Source: an uncultured Clostridia bacterium (GTDB lineage Bacteria; Bacillota; Clostridia; Lachnospirales; Lachnospiraceae). Taken from it: a stretch of 64,000 nt of DNA. The stretch is from positions 1 through 64,000 of the forward strand of contig CAMYZE010000010.1 of assembly GCA_947303805.1 (NCBI GenBank). The letters run 5' to 3'. Positions 48,931-57,544 of the stretch are shown in pieces. Both the position numbers and the translations under genes were made by a program. Positions within the stretch are counted from its first letter, which is position 1; each line of letters begins with the position of its first letter. The notes beneath the pieces are model-generated. The model saw nothing but the letters and a program-made list of their open reading frames with translations, had not been told where the DNA came from and searched no databases.

Positions 48931-51147
48931 TTAGCCAATGCTAATCCAGTAGCAGTTAAGGAAGTAATCATTATTTGGTTTTACTTCGTAAGCGTGAGCT
49001 CTCTTCTCGTCTTGAGATGTATTGCCAAGAGTCTCATACTTTAATGTAACTGTCTTATTAGCATTGTCAATTACACCAAATGGAATCCACTTATTAGCTT
49101 GGTCATTGATATCTGATTGATATCCATAACCAGTAGTGCTTGCTACTAAAGTAAACCATACTGAATTAGAGTTCTCAGATGCTCTGTGAGCTGTCCAAGT
49201 CATATCATCTAACTCAGTCTCTGCTTGAGCTTCTCTCATAAGGAACATATCTCCAGCATTAAGGAGAGAAATTGATGCTGTTTTAACTTCACCACCATCA
49301 AATGCTCCATATCTCTTAAGTGTGTTGATATCAGAATTATCAAGTCTTACAGATCTTGTCTTGAAGTTAGTTCCGAAGCTTGCATTTTGTTTTACGTTTA
49401 CAGTCCAGATACCCTTAAGTGTATCTGTACCTTTGTCAATTAACCAGTAGTTTCCATCAGCATCCTTCTTAGCTCCGTATTGACCTTTTTGCTTAGATCC
49501 ACCAGTATTTAATACTGAATAGAATCCGTTCTCCATATTCCATCTATATACAGAATCGTCACCCTTGGTTGCTTGTGGTTGTAATGGTTGTCCAATAGCA
49601 GCAGATAATACACCTGGCTCAGCAGGAGTTGCTAAGTTATAGATACCATATCTGATATCTGCATTAGCTTTTAATTGAACACCTAATGAATAGTACTTCT
49701 TAGAGAATGTTCCTGAACCCTTATCACCAGAAGAAGTAGTATATACACCGAAAGTATCATCTGCGAATTCTACATTATTAACGCCAGTCTTTCTTGCACC
49801 ATCAGCAGCGAAGTTATGCCACTTTAATTGTGTTCCTGGAGTGATCTCTGCTGGGAACATAACTTTGTATCCTTCTCTATTAGCAGTTGTTCTCCAAGTA
49901 GCTTTATTCATTCCTGCTCTAGTAGTAGCGTTATAAGCATAATCAGATCCACCTAAGTAATTTGCTGCTACTTCACCAGTTGAATAAACATAGAAATACT
50001 CTTCATTTTCGTCACCATATCTAACTAATCCCTTCTTAGAAAGCTCTTCACCAGTTGCCCAGTCAAGTTCAAATGTTCCTACAAACTTATAGTCAGAGTA
50101 GTTATATTGGTTATTGAAATATCCATCATAGCTATTTACTCCATCTGGAGCCCAGATAACGAGACCAGTTTTCATGATACCGCCTCTGTTGAATGCATAG
50201 TACTTACCATTAATCTTCTTGAATGTATCTCTTACGATCTCACCAGAAGCATTGAAATACATATACTTCTCTTCATCATCAGCATAAGCCTTTGGATCAA
50301 TATCAGAAGCTGGAACTGCATATACCCAACCCTTCTTAACTTGATGACCATCATCATCATTTGAGAAGTAAGCAGTACCATCGTTGATAAGATCACGAGC
50401 ATTATTATATACATCCCATCCTGACATCATAACACCATTGTCATCGAATGCATAAGTTCTGCCGTTGATCTTCTTTGTTTGGTTAGAATACTTAGTGTTG
50501 TTTGATGTGTTGAAATAGAAGTAGAGATTAGTATACTCTGCTGCATATCCATCTCCATCATAACCATCATAGTATGTTACCCAACCTGCTCTAAGAACAC
50601 CATCGTTGTCTCCACCAGCATAGTAAACAGCTGTCTCGAATGGGTTCTCATTGTCGTCTGGGTTGATAGTCTTTCCACTTGAATCTACCCATCCAGTAAC
50701 CATTTGACCATACTCATTGAAACCATATTTCTTTCCATCGATTGTAGTCTTCTTCATGCCTGCAGTTTGGCCTTTCATAGCCTTACCTGAAGCTTGGAAA
50801 TAGTACCAATAATTGTCTGGTACATATTCGTCTTGGTTCTCTACTCTTGATGACTCAACAGCTACCCAAGTATTAGTAACCATTGCACCATTTTGTCCAA
50901 AGTAGTAAGAATTTCCATTGTAGTCCTCAAGGAAGTAGTCTCTTTGCATTGTACCATCTTCGCCTAAGTAGAACTTAGCGTTTCCAGATGATTGGATAGT
51001 CTCAGTTACATATTCACCAGCGTTATCTACGTAGTACCAGTCAGCACCATTTTGTACCCAGCCTCTAGCTGATACAAGTGAAGCAACTGAAACAGAAATA
51101 ACGGCTGCTGCAGCTAAAACTAAGCCGAGTTTTGTTTGTTTCTTCAT
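48931..51147 (-). CDS. Secreted protein with N-terminal wall/choline-binding repeats (paralogue A)
   Basis: 738 residues. Signal peptide MKKQTKLGLVLAAAAVISVS with cleavage near SLVSA-RG. Residues about 30-410 hold eight or so wall-binding-type repeats, such as WVQNGADWYYVDNAGEYV, YFGQNGAMVTNTWVAV and INGRTYAFDDNGVMMSGWD. Residues about 420-738 form a domain I do not recognise, rich in aromatic and Asn/Asp residues. A near-consensus promoter, an AGGAG SD and a strong terminator suggest high, independent expression. The repeats at the N-terminus rather than the C-terminus, and homology to the next gene (51344), are notable. A structural surface-layer role is possible but inferred. Confidence 0.85.
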   Translation of the reverse strand: MKKQTKLGLVLAAAAVISVSVASLVSARGWVQNGADWYYVDNAGEYVTETIQSSGNAKFYLGEDGTMQRDYFLEDYNGNSYYFGQNGAMVTNTWVAVESSRVENQDEYVPDNYWYYFQASGKAMKGQTAGMKKTTIDGKKYGFNEYGQMVTGWVDSSGKTINPDDNENPFETAVYYAGGDNDGVLRAGWVTYYDGYDGDGYAAEYTNLYFYFNTSNNTKYSNQTKKINGRTYAFDDNGVMMSGWDVYNNARDLINDGTAYFSNDDDGHQVKKGWVYAVPASDIDPKAYADDEEKYMYFNASGEIVRDTFKKINGKYYAFNRGGIMKTGLVIWAPDGVNSYDGYFNNQYNYSDYKFVGTFELDWATGEELSKKGLVRYGDENEEYFYVYSTGEVAANYLGGSDYAYNATTRAGMNKATWRTTANREGYKVMFPAEITPGTQLKWHNFAADGARKTGVNNVEFADDTFGVYTTSSGDKGSGTFSKKYYSLGVQLKANADIRYGIYNLATPAEPGVLSAAIGQPLQPQATKGDDSVYRWNMENGFYSVLNTGGSKQKGQYGAKKDADGNYWLIDKGTDTLKGIWTVNVKQNASFGTNFKTRSVRLDNSDINTLKRYGAFDGGEVKTASISLLNAGDMFLMREAQAETELDDMTWTAHRASENSNSVWFTLVASTTGYGYQSDINDQANKWIPFGVIDNANKTVTLKYETLGNTSQDEKRAHAYEVKPNNDYFLNCYWISIG

Positions 51148-51203
51148 AAGATTTAAATCTCCTTTTTTTTATTTCTAAGCTGTACACTTAGTTTGATAGT
51201 AAG

Positions 51204-51232
51204 ATAATAATACAATAGGGGGTGTTTTTCAA
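51204..51232 (-). promoter_or_regulatory. Promoter of wall-binding protein A
   Basis: Minus strand: TTGAAA (51227-51232), a 17-bp spacer and TATTAT (51204-51209). The leader contains a small CTAAG/CTTAG hairpin (51174-51190) and a poly-A/AGGAG ribosome site. Confidence 0.65.
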
Positions 51233-51287
51233 TATAATTTTTAATAAGATTAACTTACAATTTTCTTAAGGGCTGAAACTTATATAT

Positions 51288-51312
51288 GGGCTCGCATAGT
51301 TCGCCCCTACGA
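51288..51312 (-). repeat. Dispersed element between wall-binding genes A and B
   Basis: A variant copy (GGGCTCGCATAGTTCGCCCC on the plus strand) downstream of the terminator of gene B and upstream of the promoter of gene A. Confidence 0.82.
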
Positions 51313-51317
51313 AGCAA

Positions 51318-51340
51318 TAAAATAGGGGCTTAAAGCCCCC
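51318..51340 (-). terminator. Terminator of wall-binding protein B
   Basis: GGGGCT and AGCCCC arms with a three-base loop, followed on the minus strand by TATTTTATT, directly after the stop codon. Confidence 0.75.
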
Positions 51341-51343
51341 AAA

Positions 51344-53236
51344 TTAATCATCTGAAAATCTGAAGTTTATGCAGTAAGTTTCATCAAGTGTAAGACCATA
51401 TTCTCCCGGATCAGTCCTACTGAGTCTGCATGTCTTGCCATACTCGTCTTTTATGCCAAAATCTATCCACTGGGTCTTCACCCTTTTGCCTCCATCATCA
51501 AGTTTATCACTCTGGAATTGCCATACCTGTTCCCCGTCTATTTTCTTCCTTCTTACAGGCACCTCGTATATATTGACAAGTGTAGCACCATTGCCAAAAA
51601 GCCAATAATTACCAGTTTTATCCTTTTTCACATAGTTTTCTCTTGATATTCTATTGCCTGATGACTCTACGGCCGCAAAAACAGGGTACACACCCTCTTT
51701 AACCCAATCACTTATCTTCCTTAATACTATATAATCGCTTTTTACATTTTCGTGGTTTCTATCAGGTCTAGCCCAAGTATTTGCTGGGTCAGTAACTATA
51801 TACTCTGGCTGATGGTCTACAACTTCTGCATACTCGCTATCAGAATATCCAAGAAAAACTAGACCAAGTCCTAGTGCAGGGTCGGCCCTTAATTGTAAGC
51901 CATTTTGATAATATTTCTTTTTATAAAGCCCTTCGTGCTGGCCACTTGCCTTAGATGCAAATGTGTAATCATCATCAGCAAATGATACTCTATCCTCACC
52001 AAGATTTCTTTTACCTAAGATAATATTTCCTTCGTTGTCCTCATCTACACCCTCGCTAAAATAATATATAGACTGCGTGCTATTATCAAATTGTTCATAG
52101 AGCTTGGTCCCAGAAGATTTGTCTACACTTATGTATTGTCTACTTATTATAAAATCTTTTCCATCCGTCTTTTCTGCATCTATGCAATCTATATATCTTC
52201 TAGTTTCTTTATCAACTATACAAAGACCTGTCTTCATTATTCCTTGCTTGTTGAAAATATAGTAGTTGTTGTTGATCTTTTTCATCTCACCTTTTACTAT
52301 ATTTCCGCCGCCCACAGAATAAAACCATCTCTCTATCTCTTGGTCGTGGTCATCAAGATTTTGTTTCATAGAAGGAACTGCAAATACCCACTCTCTCTTT
52401 GCAAGACGACCTTTATCAGCCTCATCCTCCATATAGTACTTCTTAGTTTGAATTAAGCCATCTAAATTATTTACATCAAGAGTATCACTATCCCAACCTT
52501 CGACCATGACACCATTTTCATCAAAGGCATAGTGCTTACCATTAATCACTTTGGTATTTAACTCACCTACACGGTCTGCTTGAACCTTTTTATTATCGCC
52601 TGGTCTAAAGTAGAACCAAAGAGTCTGTCTGAGATAATATCTATCTTCAACCGAGCCATCCTCATAGGCAGTCCATCCTTCGCGAAGCACACCATCTGTC
52701 TCATCACCAGCATAGTAGCAATATCCCATGAATGGATCGTTGTCTACATCATACTCATCGTATCTATTTCCTTGCTCATCTATCCAACCCGAAAGCATCT
52801 GACCGCCTTCATTAAATAAATACTTTTTTCCATCAATTGTCTTTCTTACAACTCCAGCCTGTGCCTTGTATGCTCTTCCGTTATTCCCGAAGTAATATAA
52901 ATAAATAGTTGGAGGATTATCCATCTGATTATAAACTTGACTTGGTTCAACTGCTACCCAGGTATTACGAACCATCTTGCCCGAATCATCGAAATAATAA
53001 ACCGCGTCGTTATAATCTTCCAATAAATAATCTCTAACCATCATGCCATTTTCATCAAGATAAAATCTATCTTCCCCTGAATTCTTTATAGAGTCAGTCA
53101 AAAGAGTGCCGTCAGCTTCAATATATGACCAGTTATCACCACCATCATTAACCCATCCGGCAGCAAAACTAATCACACTATATAACAACACCATAATTAC
53201 TGATAATATAATTGTCTTTGACAACACTTTCTTCAT
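51344..53236 (-). CDS. Secreted protein with N-terminal wall/choline-binding repeats (paralogue B)
   Basis: About 630 residues. Signal peptide MKKVLSKTIILSVIMVLLYS with likely cleavage after SFA. Residues about 30-345 carry wall-binding-type repeats (WSYIEADGTLLTDSI, YYFDDSGKMVRNTWVAVE, INGKHYAFDENGVMVEGWD) that align with those of the gene at 48931. A C-terminal region of about 280 residues is also related (YKKKYYQNGLQLRADPALGL compared with SKKYYSLGVQLKANADIRYG). The start at 53236 has AAGGAA ten bases upstream and places the signal peptide correctly; the open frame further upstream is noncoding leader. Confidence 0.83.
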   Translation of the reverse strand: MKKVLSKTIILSVIMVLLYSVISFAAGWVNDGGDNWSYIEADGTLLTDSIKNSGEDRFYLDENGMMVRDYLLEDYNDAVYYFDDSGKMVRNTWVAVEPSQVYNQMDNPPTIYLYYFGNNGRAYKAQAGVVRKTIDGKKYLFNEGGQMLSGWIDEQGNRYDEYDVDNDPFMGYCYYAGDETDGVLREGWTAYEDGSVEDRYYLRQTLWFYFRPGDNKKVQADRVGELNTKVINGKHYAFDENGVMVEGWDSDTLDVNNLDGLIQTKKYYMEDEADKGRLAKREWVFAVPSMKQNLDDHDQEIERWFYSVGGGNIVKGEMKKINNNYYIFNKQGIMKTGLCIVDKETRRYIDCIDAEKTDGKDFIISRQYISVDKSSGTKLYEQFDNSTQSIYYFSEGVDEDNEGNIILGKRNLGEDRVSFADDDYTFASKASGQHEGLYKKKYYQNGLQLRADPALGLGLVFLGYSDSEYAEVVDHQPEYIVTDPANTWARPDRNHENVKSDYIVLRKISDWVKEGVYPVFAAVESSGNRISRENYVKKDKTGNYWLFGNGATLVNIYEVPVRRKKIDGEQVWQFQSDKLDDGGKRVKTQWIDFGIKDEYGKTCRLSRTDPGEYGLTLDETYCINFRFSDD

Positions 53237-53296
53237 TATTTTATGTTCCTTTTCAATAAAAAAATACACGATAAATCGCCACCTATCAATTTTACA

Positions 53297-54706
53297 CTAT
53301 TTAAGCCGCTTTTGCAAGCATTTTATAGCTATGCTTATGGCAAAAGCAAGTGTAATATAGGCTATATAGCGATAATTTGAGTTACAAGAATATGGGTATT
53401 TGTAGTTAAATCCCACATAAGCTGCTATCGCTAGTATAAATAGCATAATTGACATTATTTTCAAATTGAGTACTGGGTCACTACATTTTAATCCTATATT
53501 TCTTATATCTTTTATGACATCCTTAATATTTAGCACTATAGTAACCAAGCCCAAAGCATGGAAAATGTAATTTGCCGCATATAATACCACACATAGCGGG
53601 TGCCACATGGTATCTTTAAAATAAAACTCATCAAAGGTTGCTGTCTTTATCAAATCTATCCATACATTGTATTCTACTTTACTGTGATAAATGCCAAATG
53701 GCTTTATTTGAATTACATTTACTTTTGATACATCTATAAGTAACTTTTCAACATTAATTTTCGTTTCAACTATTCTATCAATTGGCAATGATAAAAATCT
53801 ATCTACCAATGTCCAGCTCCAATATTTCATCGCCATAAGAGTCCCTATCGCAATTTCAGCAATGGCTCCAAACTTTGTATCAAACATGATGTAGTTTCTT
53901 ATTGAGAAAGAAAGGCCTATAGGGAATACGATTAGTCCAAAAACAATAAGTTGTAAAGTAATTGATGGGCTCGTAGAACTCGCCCCTACGGAATTCGGGC
54001 TCGTAGAACGAGGCTTCATAAGCGATCTAATCCAAATAACTATCATCATAGGTCCTGTGATAAATGCGATAAGCCCCACAGAAATTTTTGTGAGCATGCC
54101 AAAACCTATAGAAAGTGCAAGCAATATAATAATAGAGAGTTTTTTATTTTTACACCATTTGACTGTCAAATAGAGAGATAAATAGAAAAACATATATGAT
54201 ATAGCATCATTACTATACTGTGTCGTTAAAATAACTTGTCCTGGATATAGTGCCATGATTAGCAGCACAGTATTTTTCATTATTCTTGGTATATCAAACT
54301 CATCCAACATCTTATAAATTATTATAAGGGTTAGAGAAGTCCATATGAGCATCAGTATTTTTGTATATGAAAATAGTTCAAGATAGTTGCTACTATAATC
54401 TTTAAACAAACTTAAAAATTTCATCACTAAAGCTTGTGAGATTGCATTTAGTGGGGGTTGAGCAAATTCATACACCCAAGCATTTGGCAAATTCCAATTT
54501 TTAAACATATAGACAGCATAGTCAAAGTGTCCATATCTTGGGATCACATCATGCTGATTTATAGTAGTGTTTGTAAGCAAAAAAGCAATAAACCTTATGA
54601 AAAATCCTATTCCAAATATAATCTTAGTCGCAAGGAGCGAATCAAAAAAACCTCCTACTTTTTTTAATAGACCGCTCTCTTTATTTTTTATAGTTCCATT
54701 TCCCAT
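53297..54706 (-). CDS. Polytopic membrane glycosyltransferase, PMT_2-like
   Basis: 469 residues with about ten TM segments. The first loop has QHDVIPRYGHFDYAVYMFKNW followed by FAQPPLNAISQALVMKF; the acidic residue and Q-PPL motif resemble PMT_2-type GT-C transferases. A cytoplasmic loop near residue 235 contains a partial and a full dispersed element read as RSTSP and VGASSTSP. Its ATG overlaps the stop of the upstream lipoprotein by one base. It is the last gene of the surface operon in this window. Confidence 0.8.
   Translation of the reverse strand: MGNGTIKNKESGLLKKVGGFFDSLLATKIIFGIGFFIRFIAFLLTNTTINQHDVIPRYGHFDYAVYMFKNWNLPNAWVYEFAQPPLNAISQALVMKFLSLFKDYSSNYLELFSYTKILMLIWTSLTLIIIYKMLDEFDIPRIMKNTVLLIMALYPGQVILTTQYSNDAISYMFFYLSLYLTVKWCKNKKLSIIILLALSIGFGMLTKISVGLIAFITGPMMIVIWIRSLMKPRSTSPNSVGASSTSPSITLQLIVFGLIVFPIGLSFSIRNYIMFDTKFGAIAEIAIGTLMAMKYWSWTLVDRFLSLPIDRIVETKINVEKLLIDVSKVNVIQIKPFGIYHSKVEYNVWIDLIKTATFDEFYFKDTMWHPLCVVLYAANYIFHALGLVTIVLNIKDVIKDIRNIGLKCSDPVLNLKIMSIMLFILAIAAYVGFNYKYPYSCNSNYRYIAYITLAFAISIAIKCLQKRLK
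53967..54016 (-). repeat. Dispersed element, one full and one truncated copy (in GT-C gene)
   Basis: A full copy (53967-53990) read as VGASSTSP, then a truncated copy read as RSTSP. Both lie in a predicted cytoplasmic loop between TM segments. Confidence 0.88.
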
Positions 54707-55302
54707 TAATTATTAACCATCTCTGCCTTTCTATCTTTTAAAGTCATTACTTCTACATTTTCTGCCACTAAAAATAAAAATTTCTGCACTTCACCCTCTG
54801 AATCTGTGTGTTCATAGATAAATGGCTTGCCTTTCACTTTAATCCAATCATTTAGATGATAAAGTTCTTGATTGATATTTACAAGATAAAAGCCACCATA
54901 TTGGTCATCGCCATATTCAGCTGGACCATTTCTATATACTATTGGGAATGTAAATGTCTCGTCCCACGATTTATATATCCCATACATGCCCTCAACTATT
55001 ATACTTGAATTTTCAAATTTTTCAATATTATTAAAAATGTAATTGATCTTTGTCAAAAACTGTTTTTCACCTATCACAACCTCTGTGTCTGGTGTAAGTT
55101 TAAAGTCTGCCGGATACTCTCTATGAGCTTTTGTAGGTTCCAAAGTTTCAACTTCTGTCTCTTTATCCATAGCAAATTGGTTTGCAGGCTCCGGCATGAA
55201 AACATCTGTGGCTTCAACATCATGCATAATTTCTGTGCGACATGATGAAAATAGCATTGCTGATAATAATATTAAAATAATTGTTTTAGTTGTTTTAAAC
55301 AA
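54706..55302 (-). CDS. Lipoprotein, 198 residues
   Basis: A lipoprotein signal peptide (LILLSAMLFSSC) with Cys about 21, then a Pro/Glu-rich spacer and a compact C-terminal domain: SIIVEGMYGIYKSWDETF, a Gly-rich turn around YGDDQYGGFYLV, DWIKVKGKPFIYE and FLFLVAENVEVM. The domain has the look of the OB-like C-terminal part of TIGR03943/YcgQ-type proteins, an uncertain match. The start is a TTG with AGGAG five bases upstream; that SD overlaps the stop of the amidase gene. It may help the neighbouring glycosyltransferase. Confidence 0.72.
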   Translation of the reverse strand: MFKTTKTIILILLSAMLFSSCRTEIMHDVEATDVFMPEPANQFAMDKETEVETLEPTKAHREYPADFKLTPDTEVVIGEKQFLTKINYIFNNIEKFENSSIIVEGMYGIYKSWDETFTFPIVYRNGPAEYGDDQYGGFYLVNINQELYHLNDWIKVKGKPFIYEHTDSEGEVQKFLFLVAENVEVMTLKDRKAEMVNN

Positions 55303-55310
55303 ATATACTC

Positions 55311-56303
55311 CTACTGATTAGTGAAATAAATATCTAATCCATTTTTAATTCCTTCAGCGAATGTATCCGCTTTTTCATGTGTTAGAACTGTCTTTCTATC
55401 ACCAAGTTCTATGTCAATACTTGCATTGGTTGAAAATGAAAGCTGTGTGAGATCCCCTTGCATTATACCACTATCCTTCCAGATTTTTTCACCCATTTCT
55501 CTAAATGATTCTATGACACCATCGCCGAGTTTTTTGATATTTTCATAATTGGATTTAAGTGGTTCCATATTTAGATATCTCTCATCATTATATGGAACTA
55601 TATAAAAAATTCCTTTGTCAGAATTAGTTGAGTCAAAATGTATAGCGATATGGGCATCGGCATCAGTATTTGCTATGACAGTCCTCGCAATATTATCAAG
55701 CCTACAATCGTCATTTTCCCTAATCATAAGAACTGAATAGCCTGCATCAAGTAATTTATCTTTCAAGGCATAGGCTACTACAAGGTTTGCATTTGCCTCA
55801 GTCATACCATTTTCAAACGTCATGCCTGAAGTTACGGCTGCAGATAGAATGCTGCCTGCTGCATTGGAACCACCGGTATATTTTGGAGAAAAATCGGGGT
55901 GGGCAAATGTCTTTATATTTGCACCTCCCTTGGTACCGTGACCTGCATTTACTGCCACAGTTTTATTCTTATAGTTATCTACTTTACTTTTATCAATCTT
56001 GTATAATACTGCATAGCCATCATTAATTATAGAATAAGTAGCATATGGAGCAGAGAAATCAATGTATATTTTTTCAGTAGTATATTTCTCATCATCAACA
56101 ATTTCATCAATTACTTCAATCTCTATTTCATCATTACTTTCTACATTTTCTGTACTAGTTATCTCAATTGCATCATCTGTAATATCTATAGACTCAATAG
56201 TACTCAATGTTTCGACTTTTGGTGTACATGATGTCAAATTGGCCATAACTGATATTAATATTATTATTACATATATTCGATTTACTCTTGTTTCAATTTT
56301 CAT
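55311..56303 (-). CDS. N-acetylmuramoyl-L-alanine amidase (Amidase_3) lipoprotein
   Basis: About 330 residues. A lipobox (ISVMANLTSC) anchors it outside the membrane; an acidic linker follows. The Amidase_3 zinc fold has VAVNAGHGTKGG (first His), GMTEANANLVVAYALKDKLL (Glu), MIRENDD and DAHIAIHFDSTN (second His), with the catalytic Glu in SIDIELGDRKTV near the end. It cleaves the bond between MurNAc and the peptide stem. The chosen ATG is 7 bp after the mnmA stop; no strong SD is seen, so coupling to mnmA is likely. Confidence 0.88.
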   Translation of the reverse strand: MKIETRVNRIYVIIILISVMANLTSCTPKVETLSTIESIDITDDAIEITSTENVESNDEIEIEVIDEIVDDEKYTTEKIYIDFSAPYATYSIINDGYAVLYKIDKSKVDNYKNKTVAVNAGHGTKGGANIKTFAHPDFSPKYTGGSNAAGSILSAAVTSGMTFENGMTEANANLVVAYALKDKLLDAGYSVLMIRENDDCRLDNIARTVIANTDADAHIAIHFDSTNSDKGIFYIVPYNDERYLNMEPLKSNYENIKKLGDGVIESFREMGEKIWKDSGIMQGDLTQLSFSTNASIDIELGDRKTVLTHEKADTFAEGIKNGLDIYFTNQ

Positions 56304-56310
56304 TTTATTA

Positions 56311-57543
56311 TTATAGTATAATCCCCCCAAACATTACTCTCCCCTCATCATCGTAGAATACAGCTGACTGTCCTGGTGTGATAGCTCTAACTGGCGAGTC
56401 AAGGTGACAAATATAAACTATATTGTCGGATTGGTTATCAGTATTAATAATCTCACAGAGTGTACCATCATGTCGATATCTAAGTTTTGCATAAAACTTT
56501 TTCCCTGTTACATTTTCATCGTGACCACTAAAAACTACATCTTTCATCTTAAACTCAGATGCCATGAGGTCGTCATTACTTCCTAAAACTACTTGGTTCT
56601 TCTCTGCGTCTATCTTTACTGCAAACTTTCTTTCGCCAAATGCTATATTAAAACCTTTTCTCTGACCTATGGTGTAATTTATAATACCATCATGAAAACC
56701 TAGTACCTTGCCATCAAGATCTACAAACTCACCACGTTTAAAATATGGTTTTGATAAAATGTCTTCTTCTTTTAGTTGACCTCGAGCAATTTTTTCTTTG
56801 TAGTCGGGGCCAAATTCATATCTTTTTATGAACTCTTTATAATTAATTGGGCTCGTAGAACTCGCCCCTACGATTTCACTCGCCCCTACAAATTCACTCG
56901 CCCCTACAATTTCACTTACTCCTACGAAGCAGACATCTTGGGAATCTTTTTTGTCGGCTACTTTTAATCCAAGTTCTGAAGCAATCTTTCTCACTTCATT
57001 TTTGTCCATGTCGGCAAGTGGAAAAATAATGTGTGATAACTGATCTTGACTTAATCTATAAAGCATATATGATTGGTCTTTTTGAGAGTTACCACTTTTC
57101 TTTATACAATACCGTGCTGGGCTCGTAGAACTCGCCCCTACGGTTTCACTCGCTCCTATGATGTCTACATTTGCATAGTGACCTGTAGCTACCATATCGC
57201 AGTTTTCTTCCCTCATTACTTGTAGAAGCTTTGCAAACTTCATTGTAGGGTTACATATGGCGCATGGATTTGGTGTTCTGCCATTTTCATATTCTGTGAC
57301 AAAATATTTTATAATATTATCATGGAATTCTTGTGAATAATCTTTATAAATAATTTTTATATTTAATTTTTCTGCTATTTCATCTAGTTCGGGCTCGTGG
57401 AACTCGCCCCGACGGATTGACTCGCCCCTTCGGAGTTGGATAAAATTGAAGTTGACCCCTATAACTTCGTGGCCTTCTTTTTTTAATAAGTATGCAGTGA
57501 CTGTTGAGTCAACGCCACCTGACATGGCTACTAATATTTTCAT
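56311..57543 (-). CDS. mnmA: tRNA-specific 2-thiouridylase MnmA with three in-frame element insertions
   Basis: About 410 residues; MnmA is usually about 355-370. It thiolates U34 of Lys, Glu and Gln tRNAs. The P-loop MKILVAMSGGVDSTVTAYLL, the CxxC region PNPCAICNPTMKF with the first catalytic Cys, and KKDSQDVCFVG-type sequence (here DKKDSQDVCFVG) with the second Cys are intact; the C-terminus GGIIL is near normal. The extra length is accounted for by three element clusters: RRGESI-RRGEFHEP after the VNFNF strand, GASETVGASSTSP before the ARYC segment, and four VGxSxx hexapeptides directly after the second catalytic Cys. The start at 57543 follows the previous stop by one base. Confidence 0.95.
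   Translation of the reverse strand: MKILVAMSGGVDSTVTAYLLKKEGHEVIGVNFNFIQLRRGESIRRGEFHEPELDEIAEKLNIKIIYKDYSQEFHDNIIKYFVTEYENGRTPNPCAICNPTMKFAKLLQVMREENCDMVATGHYANVDIIGASETVGASSTSPARYCIKKSGNSQKDQSYMLYRLSQDQLSHIIFPLADMDKNEVRKIASELGLKVADKKDSQDVCFVGVSEIVGASEFVGASEIVGASSTSPINYKEFIKRYEFGPDYKEKIARGQLKEEDILSKPYFKRGEFVDLDGKVLGFHDGIINYTIGQRKGFNIAFGERKFAVKIDAEKNQVVLGSNDDLMASEFKMKDVVFSGHDENVTGKKFYAKLRYRHDGTLCEIINTDNQSDNIVYICHLDSPVRAITPGQSAVFYDDEGRVMFGGIIL
56849..56927 (-). repeat. Dispersed element with 18-bp tandem tail (in mnmA)
   Basis: A full copy (56849-56873) followed by three more 18-bp units of the ACTCGCCCCTAC-plus-six-bases type. The protein reads VGVSEI, VGASEF, VGASEI, VGASSTSP. Confidence 0.93.
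57119..57161 (-). repeat. Dispersed element with one 18-bp tail unit (in mnmA)
   Basis: A full copy plus one diverged 18-bp unit, read as IGASET-VGASSTSP. Confidence 0.9.
57391..57435 (-). repeat. Dispersed element with one 18-bp tail unit (in mnmA)
   Basis: A full copy plus one 18-bp unit, read in the other open frame as RRGESI-RRGEFHEP. Confidence 0.9.
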
Positions 57544-57544
57544 A

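Noticed and set aside
56849-56927. Short regular repeats that might suggest a CRISPR array
   Set aside because: The units are 18 bp with no unique spacers of constant size, they lie inside mnmA in frame, and no cas genes are nearby.
56776-56967. Plus-strand frame with repeated TRPY peptides
   Set aside because: It is the antisense reading of the dispersed element and its 18-bp tail within mnmA, not a gene.
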